Below, piece after piece: positions 1 to 8,836 of a DNA stretch of 64,000 nucleotides (its first letter is position 1; the number at the start of each line of letters is the position of its first letter). Source of the DNA: Fidelibacterota bacterium (GTDB lineage: Bacteria > Pseudomonadota > Alphaproteobacteria > Rhodospirillales > Rhodospirillaceae); contig CANJBL010000004.1 in assembly GCA_947472795.1 (NCBI GenBank), positions 158,634 to 222,633 of the forward strand, written 5' to 3'. The notes below the pieces were generated by a model, which saw nothing but the letters and a program-made list of their open reading frames with translations, was not told the origin of the DNA and did no database searches. The position numbers were made by a program, and so were the translations under genes.

Positions 1-1
1 T

Positions 2-1228
2 AGCTGGCACATGACGGTCGATACCTTTGACCCCCTGCCCGACCTTGCGGCAGCCCTTAAAGGCAACAAGGTGAAAGCCTATTTTACGGACCTTCAACCG
101 CCGGAAGAGCAATACAGGACTCTGATTAAAGCCTTGGCCGCTTACCAAGACCTTGCGGCAAAGGGCGGCTGGCCAACGCTAGACAGCGCGACTGAAATCA
201 AACTTGGCAAGCCGGACGAGCGGAACGCCGCGCTGCGCCAGCGTCTGGTAGCCGAGGGCTATCTCAAAAACCCCGACGCCGATGACGCAACGTTGATGGA
301 TGCTGTGAAGGCTTTCCAAACGCGCAACGGGTTGGAACCTGATGGGCGCCTCGGCAAAGATACGGTCGCTGCTATGAACGTCAGCGCCGACGAGCGCGTG
401 GGCCAGATTGCCGCCAACCTGGAGCGCTGGCGCCATACGCCACGTGACCGCGGTGATAAATATATCGCCGTCAATACCGCCGCCACGACGCTGGCCGTCA
501 TGAACAAAGGCGAGCCGGGATTGAAATTGAACGTAATCACCGGCGACCGGCATCATGGCACGCCGATCCTGAATGTCAGGATCACCGGGGTCACCTTGAA
601 CCCGCGCTGGGAAATCCCTTATTCCATCGCCACCAAGGAAATTCTTCCCAAGCTGCAGAAGAACCCGAACTACCTCGTCGACAATAATATGGTGATCGTC
701 GATGGGCCGGCGGCGGGCACACAGGGTGAAGGCATCGATTGGGCGCAGTATTCGCGCAAGGGCTTCCCCATGCGCTTCCGTCAGAAAGCAGGCGACGATA
801 ATTCGCTGGGCCTCGTCAAATTCCAGATGCAAAACGAGTGGAACATCTACCTACACGATACGCCGGGCCGCAAAGCTTTTGCCAAGTTCGAGCGCCATCT
901 CAGTCACGGATGCGTGCGCGTCGATCAACCAGCGACATTGGCAGAGAACGTTCTGACGGGAACGGGCGAATGGACCGAGGAGTCCATCAAGGCTCAAATT
1001 GACAAAGGCCGGACAGAGACCATCGCGCTGAAGACGCCGTTGCCGGTGTATATCTTCTATTGGACCGCCTTTGGCGAGAACGGCACCGTCGCTTTCCGCA
1101 ACGACATTTACAAACGCGACCACGAAATTGCCGAAGCGCTTGGCATCGGAGCAGGTACGGAGAACAAGATGGCCGAAGAAAAGGCCACGCCCGCGCCGAC
1201 GCCCCTAAAGCAGACCGCGCAAAATTGA
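2..1228 (+). CDS. L,D-transpeptidase (YcbB/LdtD-like), 5'-truncated by the window
   Basis: Makes 3-3 cross-links in periplasmic peptidoglycan by transferring a tetrapeptide donor through an active-site cysteine. The frame is open from base 2 with no stop. The first ATG (base 11) falls inside what in this family is the N-terminal scaffold domain, so the true start lies outside the window. Seen in order: a helical segment, a peptidoglycan-binding_1 repeat (DATLMDAVKAFQTRNGLEPDGRLG), then the YkuD catalytic domain with the HDTPGR motif and the SHGCVRV active-site motif (His and Cys). Full-length relatives are about 500-600 aa; 405 aa remain after the ATG. A DUF882 murein hydrolase gene follows, which fits cell-wall remodelling. 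Confidence 0.9.
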   Translation, partial: SWHMTVDTFDPLPDLAAALKGNKVKAYFTDLQPPEEQYRTLIKALAAYQDLAAKGGWPTLDSATEIKLGKPDERNAALRQRLVAEGYLKNPDADDATLMDAVKAFQTRNGLEPDGRLGKDTVAAMNVSADERVGQIAANLERWRHTPRDRGDKYIAVNTAATTLAVMNKGEPGLKLNVITGDRHHGTPILNVRITGVTLNPRWEIPYSIATKEILPKLQKNPNYLVDNNMVIVDGPAAGTQGEGIDWAQYSRKGFPMRFRQKAGDDNSLGLVKFQMQNEWNIYLHDTPGRKAFAKFERHLSHGCVRVDQPATLAENVLTGTGEWTEESIKAQIDKGRTETIALKTPLPVYIFYWTAFGENGTVAFRNDIYKRDHEIAEALGIGAGTENKMAEEKATPAPTPLKQTAQN

Positions 1229-1348
1229 TCCGCAGAGGTTGCATGCCTAAATCGCGTGCCCTTTGAGAGAGAAGATGACAGAGATTTTCTGAACCGCGGG
1301 TGCGCGTTTTATTGATGCCTTCGTCCTCGGCTGCTACACAGACCGGGC

Positions 1349-1906
1349 ATGGGGGACTTCACGTCGAATCAGAGACCGAGCTTGTCGCGCCGCGCCTTTA
1401 TGGTGGGCGGCTCGGCGGCATTGGGCCTTGCGGCGTTTCCGGCTTTGGCCAGTATTCCGAATACGCCGCGCCGGCTCACGTTACTCAATCTGCATACGGG
1501 CGAGTCCGTGAAGTCCACCTATTGGTCCGATGGACAGTACGTGCCCGGCGCTCTGGGTGAGATCGCGCATGTCTTGCGCGACCACCGCAACAACAGTGTG
1601 CACCCCATCGATCCGCATCTCCTGGATTTACTCACGCATCTGCGCCGGTCGCTGGATGCGAACGCGCCTTTCCATGTGATCTCCGGTTATCGCTCGCCGG
1701 AGAGCAACGCCATGCTGGCAGCTGCCAGCGACGGCGTCGCACATAACAGTCTGCACATGCAGGGCATGGCCATTGATATCCGCGTGCCGGGCGTGCAGCT
1801 CAAGCATCTGCAAAAAGCGGCGCTATCTTTAGGCAGCGGCGGCGTGGGTTATTACGCACAATCCGATTTCGTGCATGTCGACGTGGGCCGTGTGCGCCGC
1901 TGGTAG
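1349..1906 (+). CDS. DUF882 / YcbK-like M15 murein hydrolase, Tat-exported
   Basis: A 185-aa protein predicted to act on peptidoglycan in the periplasm as a zinc DD-peptidase-like enzyme. The N-terminus has a Tat signal (SRRAFMVGG, then a hydrophobic run ending in ALA). The zinc motifs of the M15/DUF882 family are visible: SGYRSPESN, H-x6-D in HMQGMAIDI and a C-terminal H-x-D in FVHVDVG. The start at 1349 keeps the twin-arginine motif near the N-terminus; no strong Shine-Dalgarno is seen. It lies 120 bp after the L,D-transpeptidase gene, a pairing common in Alphaproteobacteria. Family assignment is firm; the exact bond cut is inferred. Confidence 0.88.
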   Translation: MGDFTSNQRPSLSRRAFMVGGSAALGLAAFPALASIPNTPRRLTLLNLHTGESVKSTYWSDGQYVPGALGEIAHVLRDHRNNSVHPIDPHLLDLLTHLRRSLDANAPFHVISGYRSPESNAMLAAASDGVAHNSLHMQGMAIDIRVPGVQLKHLQKAALSLGSGGVGYYAQSDFVHVDVGRVRRW

Positions 1907-2167
1907 CGGACGCCGTACCGTCGCTTTTCCCGCGAGTATAAAATCGAATTTATAGTTGGCATTAAAAGGGCTTAGAGCCCTTTCGTTGCGCCTTTGTAAT
2001 CGAAAAACGGCCAAAAAATAGCGATTCGTGATCCGCTAACTCTTGCGGGCGAAAGAACGCGGTTACATCATAGCAGCGAAAGGGCCGTTGTCTTTCCGCA
2101 GGTCTCCTGTCACACCCCGCCTGCTGTCACAAGGGCTCCCCCTCAAACTTCCTCATCAGGTGATTTC

Positions 2168-2827
2168 ATGCGTGTGCTCATTGTTGAAGACGATCCGATG
2201 CTCGGCTCCGCCCTCAATCGCGGTATCGGTCATGCCGGCTATATCTCGTCCCTCGCCACCAACGGCGAAATCGGCTTGAACATGGCGCGCGATGCCTCTT
2301 ACGACGTCATGATCCTCGACATGAACCTGCCGAAAATGTCGGGCGCTGAAGTGCTGCGCACCTTGCGCGATGAGCCACAGACCCAAAGCCTGCCCGTGAT
2401 CGTGCTGACGGCCATGGATGAGACGGCGCTCAAGGTGAAGACGCTGGACTCGGGCGCCGATGACTACATGACCAAGCCCTTTGACTTCGACGAGTTGCTC
2501 GCTCGTTTGCGCACGCTGACCCGGCGCAACCAAGGTCAGGCCAGCAGCGTGCTCCGCTGCGGCGAGATCGAATTGGACCCGGATGCGAAAGTTGTCCGCA
2601 AGAACGGCGAAGTGCAGATTTTGACGGCGAAGGAATTGAAAGTTCTAACGCTCTTGCTTGAGCGCAAGAACAAGATCGTCAGCAAGTCCCAGATCGAGAC
2701 GCAGCTTTACGGCTACAACGACGAGATCGAGAGCAATACCGTGGAAGTCACGATCTACTCTTTGCGGAAAAAACTGGGCAAGGATTTCATCCAGACCGTG
2801 CGCGGCATCGGTTATCTGGTAAAATAA
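2168..2827 (+). CDS. OmpR/PhoB-family response regulator
   Basis: A 219-aa two-component DNA-binding regulator. The receiver domain (residues about 1-115) shows the acidic pocket VEDD, phospho-acceptor Asp51 in MILDMNLP, the conserved Thr/Ala in VLTAMD and Lys in TKPFDF. The C-terminal winged-helix domain (about 125-219) includes LTAKELKVLTLLLE and ends with VRGIGYLVK, typical of OmpR/QseB-type regulators. The histidine kinase gene begins 35 bp downstream, so the two are almost certainly co-transcribed. Target genes are unknown. Confidence 0.95.
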   Translation: MRVLIVEDDPMLGSALNRGIGHAGYISSLATNGEIGLNMARDASYDVMILDMNLPKMSGAEVLRTLRDEPQTQSLPVIVLTAMDETALKVKTLDSGADDYMTKPFDFDELLARLRTLTRRNQGQASSVLRCGEIELDPDAKVVRKNGEVQILTAKELKVLTLLLERKNKIVSKSQIETQLYGYNDEIESNTVEVTIYSLRKKLGKDFIQTVRGIGYLVK

Positions 2828-2862
2828 TCGGCTGTATGAAGTAAACGACGGGAGCCGCCGCC

Positions 2863-4251
2863 TTGAAACGCTTTTCGCTGCGGCGGCGGCTTTTCCTTTT
2901 CTTCGCCACGCTGGCGATTGCAGCCGTCATCGGCGTCCAGATCATTGTCATCAAGGGCGCCGAGAAGGAAATCACCGAGGAATACGACGCCAAGCTCATC
3001 TCTGACGCCGAGATCCTGTGGAATACCATCCGCCAAGCCCAGGAAGACGGCGAGCCGCTCAGCCAGACTGAGATCGACCTTAATAAACTCGTCCAAGAAC
3101 TGCCGCCCGCGGACCAGGACAAGATCCTGGACTATGCGGACACCCGCGCGTTCCGCGTCTGGCTGGACGACCGGCTGCTGAAGCGTTCCAAGAACGCACC
3201 GAGCGAACTTATTCCGCCCGCGGCCGCAGGCTTCAGCGATTTTATGGTCGATGGTCAGGCGTGGCGGATATATACGCTCGAAAGCCCGGACAACGACGTC
3301 ATCTTCGAGGTGCGCGAGAACCTTTCGGGGCGTGACCGTCTGCGGCATGAAATCCTGCTGGGCGCTGCGGGGCCGTTGATCGGGCTCGTGCTTGTGATGT
3401 TGGCAATGCTGTTCCTCAGCATCGACGTCAGTCTCAACGAGATGACCATTGCGGTCGATACCATCGACAATCGGTCCGAGGATGATCTATACCCCATCGA
3501 CACGCGTCACGTGCCGGGTGAACTGATCCCGGTGTTCGATGCCTTGAACGGACTCTTCGAGAAACTGCGGCGTACCATCGCGCTGGAACGCGAGTTTGTC
3601 GATAACGCCGCGCACGAACTGCGCACACCGCTCACAGTGTTGAAGTTGCAGGCGCAACTCGCGGCACGCGCCACCGATGAGCAACAGCGCGGGGAAGCTG
3701 TCGCGGCCCTGCAGATGGGTATCACCCGCGCCGCCACCTTGGTGGACCAGCTTCTGACCATGGCGCGCTCTGGCACGTCGGATGCGCCGTTGGAGGCCAC
3801 GAATCTTTTCACCCTCGCGCAAATGTCGCTGGCCGTGAACAGTGCGCTTCCCGTCAGCAAAAACATCACACTCGCGCTTGAAGGCGACGAGACCGCCACG
3901 GCAGCCACCAACACCAAGCTCGCCACCATCCTTATCGGCGTGCTGCTGGACAACGCCTTCAAATACACATCTGCTGGTGGCCATGTGACCGTCAGCGTCA
4001 TCAACGACAATGCCCCGATCTTGCTGATTGATGATTCCGGCCCCGGCATCCCCCATGACAAACGGGAAAAGGTGTTCGAGCGCTTTTTCCGGATCGCGGA
4101 GGCCAGCACCCCCGGCAGCGGGCTCGGCTTGGCCATAGCCCGCCAAATCGCTGAAAGGCTTGGGATTCAAATCTCCTTGAGCGAGCCACCCGGATGCCGG
4201 GGTTTAAGGGTCTCCCTCGCCTTTCCCGCCCCGATTCCTACGGAAGGATGA
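2863..4251 (+). CDS. Sensor histidine kinase, partner of the upstream regulator
   Basis: A 462-aa inner-membrane sensor kinase. It has an N-terminal membrane helix (about residues 9-30), a periplasmic sensor loop of about 135 residues with no recognised domain, and a second helix (about 165-190). The HisKA motif contains the phospho-acceptor His251 in AAHELRTPL. The HATPase_c boxes are N (LLDNAFKYT), G1 (DDSGPGIP) and G2 (GSGLGLAIAR). The start is a TTG at 2863 preceded by GGAG. This start keeps the short basic cytoplasmic N-terminus before helix 1. The architecture matches QseC/TctE-like kinases; the signal sensed is not evident. Confidence 0.93.
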   Translation: MKRFSLRRRLFLFFATLAIAAVIGVQIIVIKGAEKEITEEYDAKLISDAEILWNTIRQAQEDGEPLSQTEIDLNKLVQELPPADQDKILDYADTRAFRVWLDDRLLKRSKNAPSELIPPAAAGFSDFMVDGQAWRIYTLESPDNDVIFEVRENLSGRDRLRHEILLGAAGPLIGLVLVMLAMLFLSIDVSLNEMTIAVDTIDNRSEDDLYPIDTRHVPGELIPVFDALNGLFEKLRRTIALEREFVDNAAHELRTPLTVLKLQAQLAARATDEQQRGEAVAALQMGITRAATLVDQLLTMARSGTSDAPLEATNLFTLAQMSLAVNSALPVSKNITLALEGDETATAATNTKLATILIGVLLDNAFKYTSAGGHVTVSVINDNAPILLIDDSGPGIPHDKREKVFERFFRIAEASTPGSGLGLAIARQIAERLGIQISLSEPPGCRGLRVSLAFPAPIPTEG

Positions 4252-4322
4252 TGTTTCTTCGGGTCTAGATGGCGTATGCTGGCGTTCATAAGGAACCGGC
4301 GCTGGCCGCCTGGGAGGACCTT

Positions 4323-5354
4323 ATGAGTATCACTTCGCCTAACATGTTGTGGCTGCTTCTTATTTTGCCACTGACTGTCCTGGGCTATGTTCTGCTGATC
4401 CGCCGCCGCAATAAAGCGGCCGTCCGCTATGCCAGCCTGGATCTGATCAAAGGCGCTATCGGCAAGACCCAGAGCATCCGGCGTCACGTGCCGCCCGCCT
4501 TTTTCCTGGTGGCCATGGGGCTCGCCCTTTTCGCCGTCACTAGGCCAGCGGCCGTGATCACCCTGCCCTCCCAGCGCGAAACCATCATCCTGGTCATGGA
4601 TGTCTCGGGCAGCATGCGGGCCAGCGACGTGGAGCCGCAGCGCATCACCGCCGCTCAGGCCGCCGCTCTCAGTTTCGTCAAGGACCAGCCCGAGGACGCG
4701 CGCATCGGCGTGGTGGCGTTCTCATCAAGCGCCATGACGATCCAACAGCCCACACTCAACCGCGAGGATGTCAGCTCGGCCATCCAGCGCCTTCAGCCGC
4801 AACGCTATACGGCGGTGGGCAGCGGTATCCTTGTGGCCTTGGAGGACATTTTTCAAAACCTCGACCTCGAGGGCGAAATGCCGCAGGGCGAGCGCGGACG
4901 AGCGCTCGGCGATACACCCGCACCGGCACCACAAGACTTCAAGCCGGTCGCCGCCGGCTCGTTCACGTCCGCTGTTGTCATCCTCATGACGGACGGACAA
5001 TCGAACATGGGCGCCGATCCGATCAAAGCCGCCAAAGCCGCCGCCGACCGTGGCGTGCGCGTGTTCACCATCGGCTTCGGTTCGGAAAAAGGCGGCATCG
5101 TCGAGTTCGAAGGACGCCAGACGCACGTGGCCTTGGATGAAGAAACCTTAAAACGCGTGGCCGACATCACCCACGCCGCTTATTACCGCGCGGGCAGCCA
5201 GAAGGAACTGAGCGACGTCTATAAGACCCTGACCACCACGCTGGTCATGGAGAAACGGAAAACCGAACTCACGAGCTTGTTTGCAGGGGCCGCGGCCCTC
5301 TTCGTGGTTCTGGCCGGCGTGCTGTCGCTGCTGTGGGTCAACCGCTCCGTCTAA
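4323..5354 (+). CDS. von Willebrand factor A protein, BatA-like
   Basis: A 343-aa membrane-anchored vWA protein. Two N-terminal hydrophobic segments flank RRRNK. The vWA domain carries the metal-ion-dependent adhesion site motif DVSGSM and a conserved MTDGQSN. A C-terminal membrane helix (FAGAAALFVVLAGVLSLLW) closes the protein, as in BatA/BatB-type proteins. The start at 4323 is chosen because GGGAGGA precedes it by 5 bases and the protein then begins with the usual SPxxLWLL stretch; an in-frame upstream ATG at 4269 lacks this. The usual MoxR ATPase and other bat genes are absent here. It follows the two-component genes by 71 bp. Confidence 0.85.
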   Translation: MSITSPNMLWLLLILPLTVLGYVLLIRRRNKAAVRYASLDLIKGAIGKTQSIRRHVPPAFFLVAMGLALFAVTRPAAVITLPSQRETIILVMDVSGSMRASDVEPQRITAAQAAALSFVKDQPEDARIGVVAFSSSAMTIQQPTLNREDVSSAIQRLQPQRYTAVGSGILVALEDIFQNLDLEGEMPQGERGRALGDTPAPAPQDFKPVAAGSFTSAVVILMTDGQSNMGADPIKAAKAAADRGVRVFTIGFGSEKGGIVEFEGRQTHVALDEETLKRVADITHAAYYRAGSQKELSDVYKTLTTTLVMEKRKTELTSLFAGAAALFVVLAGVLSLLWVNRSV

Positions 5355-5359
5355 CGGAT

Positions 5360-5458
5360 TAGAGCGCGATCGCTTTTTGTTGAATCGTGATCGTGCTCTA
5401 GATTCTTGATTGGTCGCATTTTAGCGGGAAAAGCGGAATCCACTTTTCCCTAAAATGC
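5360..5458. repeat. Double palindromic intergenic element
   Basis: Two adjacent inverted repeats fill the gap between convergent genes. The first (5360-5400) begins TAGAGCGCGATCGC and ends GATCGTGCTCTA. The second (5416-5458) pairs GCATTTTAG..GGGAAAAG with CTTTTCCC..TAAAATGC around CGGAATCCA. The core AAAAG-CGGAATCCA-CTTTT and the TAGAGC/GCTCTA ends resemble dispersed palindromes known from Rhizobiales-type genomes. It could also act as a bidirectional terminator for the vWA and DMT genes. Confidence 0.7.
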
Positions 5459-5459
5459 T

Positions 5460-6368
5460 CTAACGCACGGTCACGGGCGCAATTGCCGGCCGCTTGCGCA
5501 ACCAGAGCATATTGAGCGCCAGGCCGCCAATCACCAGCAACGCCGCATCGATTTTCCATCCGGGCAAAGGCTCGCCCCACCACAGGGTTGCCGTCGCCAT
5601 GCCGACGATCGGAACCAGCAGCGCCAAAGGCGTGATGGTCGCCGCCGGATAGCGTGACAAAAGCCAAGCCCAGACACCGTAGCCGAAGACCGTATTGCCG
5701 AGGGCCTGCCACAGCACGCTTGCCCACGCGTAGGCGTCAGCATGCTGCGCACCGGCGGCAATGGCCGGCCAACCTTCAAAAGCAAAAGACAACGCCAGCA
5801 GCGGCGGCACGCTGAAGAGGCTCGCCCAGACGACGTAGGCCAGCATGTTGACCTTGCCGCTTTGCGCGGCGCTGCGCCGTGTGACCATATTGCCGACGGA
5901 CCAATTAAAGGCGCCAAACAAACCCAGCAGCAGGCCAAGCGCGCTCGTGGAACTGTCGGTGTGCACGGCAATCACGCCGATGCCGACAACGGCGAGCAAC
6001 AAGGCAAACACCTGAGACAGCTCGACCCGTTCATTTTCGAAGCGCATCGATAGGAGGATGGTGAAAAGCACCTGCATTTGCACGACCAGCGACGCAAGAC
6101 CCGGCGAGATGTGACCGTTCATGGCGACGAAGAGCACGCCGAACTGACCTACGCCCACGAAGACGCCGTACGTGGCCAGATGGCTCCAGGGCACGTTGGG
6201 GCGTTTGAAGAAAAAGATCGCGGGGAAAACCGCAAAGGCAAACCGCAAAGCGGCCATCAGCAGCGGCGGAAATTGCGCGAGGCTCGCTTTGATGATGACG
6301 AAGTTCGTGCCCCAGATCACGACGACGACCAGAGCGAGAAGGATATGCTGCCAACGAAGAGCGGTCAT
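5460..6368 (-). CDS. EamA/DMT-superfamily transporter
   Basis: A 302-aa polytopic inner-membrane protein with about ten hydrophobic segments arranged as two EamA repeats. The first repeat begins near ILLALVVVVIWGTNFVIIKASL and the second near LGLLLGLFGAFNWSVGNMV. The WGTNFV and FGAFNWS signatures are typical of RhaT/YdcZ-type drug/metabolite exporters. I prefer the ATG at 6368; an in-frame TTG at 6380 would add four residues. Neither has a strong ribosome-binding site. Substrate is not predictable. Its 3' end abuts the palindromic element. Confidence 0.88.
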   Translation of the reverse strand: MTALRWQHILLALVVVVIWGTNFVIIKASLAQFPPLLMAALRFAFAVFPAIFFFKRPNVPWSHLATYGVFVGVGQFGVLFVAMNGHISPGLASLVVQMQVLFTILLSMRFENERVELSQVFALLLAVVGIGVIAVHTDSSTSALGLLLGLFGAFNWSVGNMVTRRSAAQSGKVNMLAYVVWASLFSVPPLLALSFAFEGWPAIAAGAQHADAYAWASVLWQALGNTVFGYGVWAWLLSRYPAATITPLALLVPIVGMATATLWWGEPLPGWKIDAALLVIGGLALNMLWLRKRPAIAPVTVR

Positions 6369-6475
6369 GGGAGTGCACAAGTTGAAACAACGGCATGCGG
6401 ATATACCTTTGCCAACCCTGCCTTCACCATGGCGATTGGCTCGCTACTCCTATGCAGGAACAGCGAGGCTAGTCT

Positions 6476-7780
6476 CTAAGCGGGTAAAATCCCAAGGTTA
6501 ATCAATGCCTTATGGTCTGATTTCAAAAAGCGATCACCGATATCGAGACGATACCGGAGATTTGGCACCACCACCTTTTCCGCCAAGGCATAAGCGCGGC
6601 ATTTCGCGTCCTGGGGTGTCGGTCCGCGTCCTGTGACGACCATGACCTGGCCAGTGACGCTGGCGGTGATCAGACGCCCCTCTTCCAATGCAAGCTCCGA
6701 ATAGTGCATGTGGCTTTCATCTTCCTGCGAAAGCGTACCGCGGAACAGAATAGGCAGACCATTAGGCGACGGCGGATCGGTCGCGTCGTAGGGAAACGGC
6801 GGCACGGTCAGAACAACACCGACGCCATAGCCGGGATGCGTTTGGAACGTGGTGTTATCGCGCTTTACGATGCGGGCGAAGAGTGCGTCCCATCCTTCGG
6901 CTTGCAGTGCCCCCAGGATCGCCGAGCCCGGGTAGCCAAAACGCGCAGTGAACTCCAAAGGCCAGATACCCTCAGAGTTGGCGATGCAGTTGATGTTGAT
7001 ATAGCCACAGTAACCACCACGCGCGAGTAATGGCGCAACGCGCGCCAACGTCGCGGCGAACAGCACGTCGCTGCCTTCGTAGGAGACCAACGTGCCCATT
7101 TCGCCCGTAAGCTCGCCCATGTCGCCGGCGAAGAAGCGCTTGTGCTCCCAATCAATGCACGCCGGCTCAAGGAATTCCTCGCCGTTGAAGTAGGCGCCGA
7201 CGCCCACCTCCACGCCTGATAGGTGCTGCATGAGGATAAAATCCGGCGCGATCTTCTCGCGCCAGCGGCGTTCCTGCATTTGCAATATGGCAATGACATC
7301 CTCGCCACCATCCATCTGGCCCACGTAACTTTCCATGGCGTAGGCGAGATTGCCGTTGGGTTTGTAGACGTAACGGCCTGGATTGCGTTGAATAAAGGCG
7401 ATGCCACCGGCGAAATCGTGGAAGGTATGGATGGGAGCCGTGCGCATGCCGGCCTCGGTCATTATCTGCTGACCGAAAGCACGCTCCATTTCCAAGCGAT
7501 CACCAAATGCACTGCCGCCAATGACATTGTAGCCTTCGGCGCGCAAAGCATCCTGGATGTGACCCGACTGAGCGCTTTCAAACAGGATGATGCCGTCGCG
7601 CCCTGCCGCACGCACCCATGGCAACTCCGCTTTCCAATCCGTCACCCGATGCACAAGCCCGCGCAGTACGTCTTTGCTGGCATCGAAGGCGATGTGAACC
7701 TTCACCTCGTGGCCGTCCGCCAAGAGGCGCATATACACGCTGCCAAGAGATGCGTAGTCGCCGATACCCAGAAACCGCAC
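6476..7780 (-). CDS. PurD-like ATP-grasp ligase (phosphoribosylamine-glycine ligase family)
   Basis: A 434-aa ATP-grasp protein. The C-terminal half carries LEFTARFGYPG, close to the ATP/metal-binding EFNARFGDPE motif of PurD, and YVYKPNGNL corresponds to the ATP-grasp lysine strand. The N-terminal domain (MRFLGIGDYASLGSVYM) is unlike a normal PurD N-domain and the sequence is divergent throughout, so a true purine-pathway role is doubtful. The start is a GTG at 7780 with GGAG upstream. It lies 10 bp after the methyltransferase gene and is probably translated from the same mRNA. Ligation of an amine to a carboxylate is the safe prediction; substrates are unknown. Confidence 0.75.
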   Translation of the reverse strand: MRFLGIGDYASLGSVYMRLLADGHEVKVHIAFDASKDVLRGLVHRVTDWKAELPWVRAAGRDGIILFESAQSGHIQDALRAEGYNVIGGSAFGDRLEMERAFGQQIMTEAGMRTAPIHTFHDFAGGIAFIQRNPGRYVYKPNGNLAYAMESYVGQMDGGEDVIAILQMQERRWREKIAPDFILMQHLSGVEVGVGAYFNGEEFLEPACIDWEHKRFFAGDMGELTGEMGTLVSYEGSDVLFAATLARVAPLLARGGYCGYININCIANSEGIWPLEFTARFGYPGSAILGALQAEGWDALFARIVKRDNTTFQTHPGYGVGVVLTVPPFPYDATDPPSPNGLPILFRGTLSQEDESHMHYSELALEEGRLITASVTGQVMVVTGRGPTPQDAKCRAYALAEKVVVPNLRYRLDIGDRFLKSDHKALINLGILPA

Positions 7781-7790
7781 GATGACTCCG

Positions 7791-8741
7791 TCAGAAATTC
7801 ACAGTGACAGCGACCACGGCGATGCGCTCGGCACCTTGGTAGGACGGCGTATCAAGTTCTTCGCCAAAGACATCCGGGTCGATCTCTTCATAGGAGAACG
7901 GCCGTCCAGACTCCTGAAGGATCTTCTCGGCTTTCTCGCGGAAGACGTCGCGGCCGGCAATGATCGCGCTGCCGGTATAAAGGATCATCTGTCCGTGTGG
8001 CGTGAGGCGCGCAAGACCTTCCTGCAGGATACGCAAAGAGAGGTCGTGCCCCAGAGCCCCTCCACCGTCGCGATAAACCCGCGCACGCGCGTCAACCAGA
8101 TACGGAGGGTTGCTGATGATAAGATCGAAATCACCATGCACGCCGCGCAGCACGTCGCTGTAAACACAGGTCGCGTTTGGGCAAACATTGATGCCAGCGT
8201 TAACGCGTGCGAAATCCAACGCCGTCGCGTTGACATCGGCCAGCAAAACTTCAGCGTCCGGATATCGACGGGAAAGGAAAATTCCGCCCGCGCCGGAGCC
8301 TGCACCAATGTCGATGACGCGCCGAGGGGGCACGGTCGCAAGTTTGTCCCTTAGGAACCGCAGGAAGCGATAGGTATCAGGCCCGAAGAACACGCTGTCT
8401 TTCCCGAGGCTTGGATACGCCGAATGGACGAACAGAAAATCTTCCCAAGTCGAAAAGCGCACGCCGCTTTGGAAAAATCCACCGCCTTGGCTAAGCGCTC
8501 CAGCCGCGGTGAGAAGTGCGAAAGCTTCATCATCCAGATCTTCCCCGCGGAAGGCGCGGCTCCAGCCGAAAATATCGCGCAAGGTGGGCGCCGTTCCCCC
8601 AAATCTGGCGATGACGCGCCGATGGGTTTCCGGCGTGGGTGTAATGAAAGCGTAGCTCCTGGCCCTCAGCCATTGGCCGAGTTCGGCCAGAGGCGCCGCG
8701 GTCAGGGATTCACTATTTTGCAGTGGTGCTGTGACAGTCAC
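7791..8741 (-). CDS. SAM-dependent methyltransferase with NPPY motif (HemK/PrmC-like)
   Basis: A 316-aa class I methyltransferase. Motif I for S-adenosylmethionine is DIGAGSGAGGIFL, motif IV is IISNPPYLVD, which marks enzymes methylating planar amide or amino nitrogens (glutamine, adenine, guanine). An N-terminal helical domain of about 130 residues precedes the catalytic domain, as in PrmC-type proteins, although the sequence is divergent. The start is a GTG at 8741. It heads an operon with the PurD-like ATP-grasp gene and is divergent from a diiron-oxygenase-like gene. Its substrate may be a small molecule rather than a release factor; this is inference. Confidence 0.78.
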   Translation of the reverse strand: MTVTAPLQNSESLTAAPLAELGQWLRARSYAFITPTPETHRRVIARFGGTAPTLRDIFGWSRAFRGEDLDDEAFALLTAAGALSQGGGFFQSGVRFSTWEDFLFVHSAYPSLGKDSVFFGPDTYRFLRFLRDKLATVPPRRVIDIGAGSGAGGIFLSRRYPDAEVLLADVNATALDFARVNAGINVCPNATCVYSDVLRGVHGDFDLIISNPPYLVDARARVYRDGGGALGHDLSLRILQEGLARLTPHGQMILYTGSAIIAGRDVFREKAEKILQESGRPFSYEEIDPDVFGEELDTPSYQGAERIAVVAVTVNF

Positions 8742-8836
8742 TCATCTTAAACGTGAGCCCAGGACAGTTGTTCCCATCCCGAAACATTTGCTTTGCCTGT
8801 CCGTTAAGGTCCCACACCCCAGGACCGTATTCTTTC

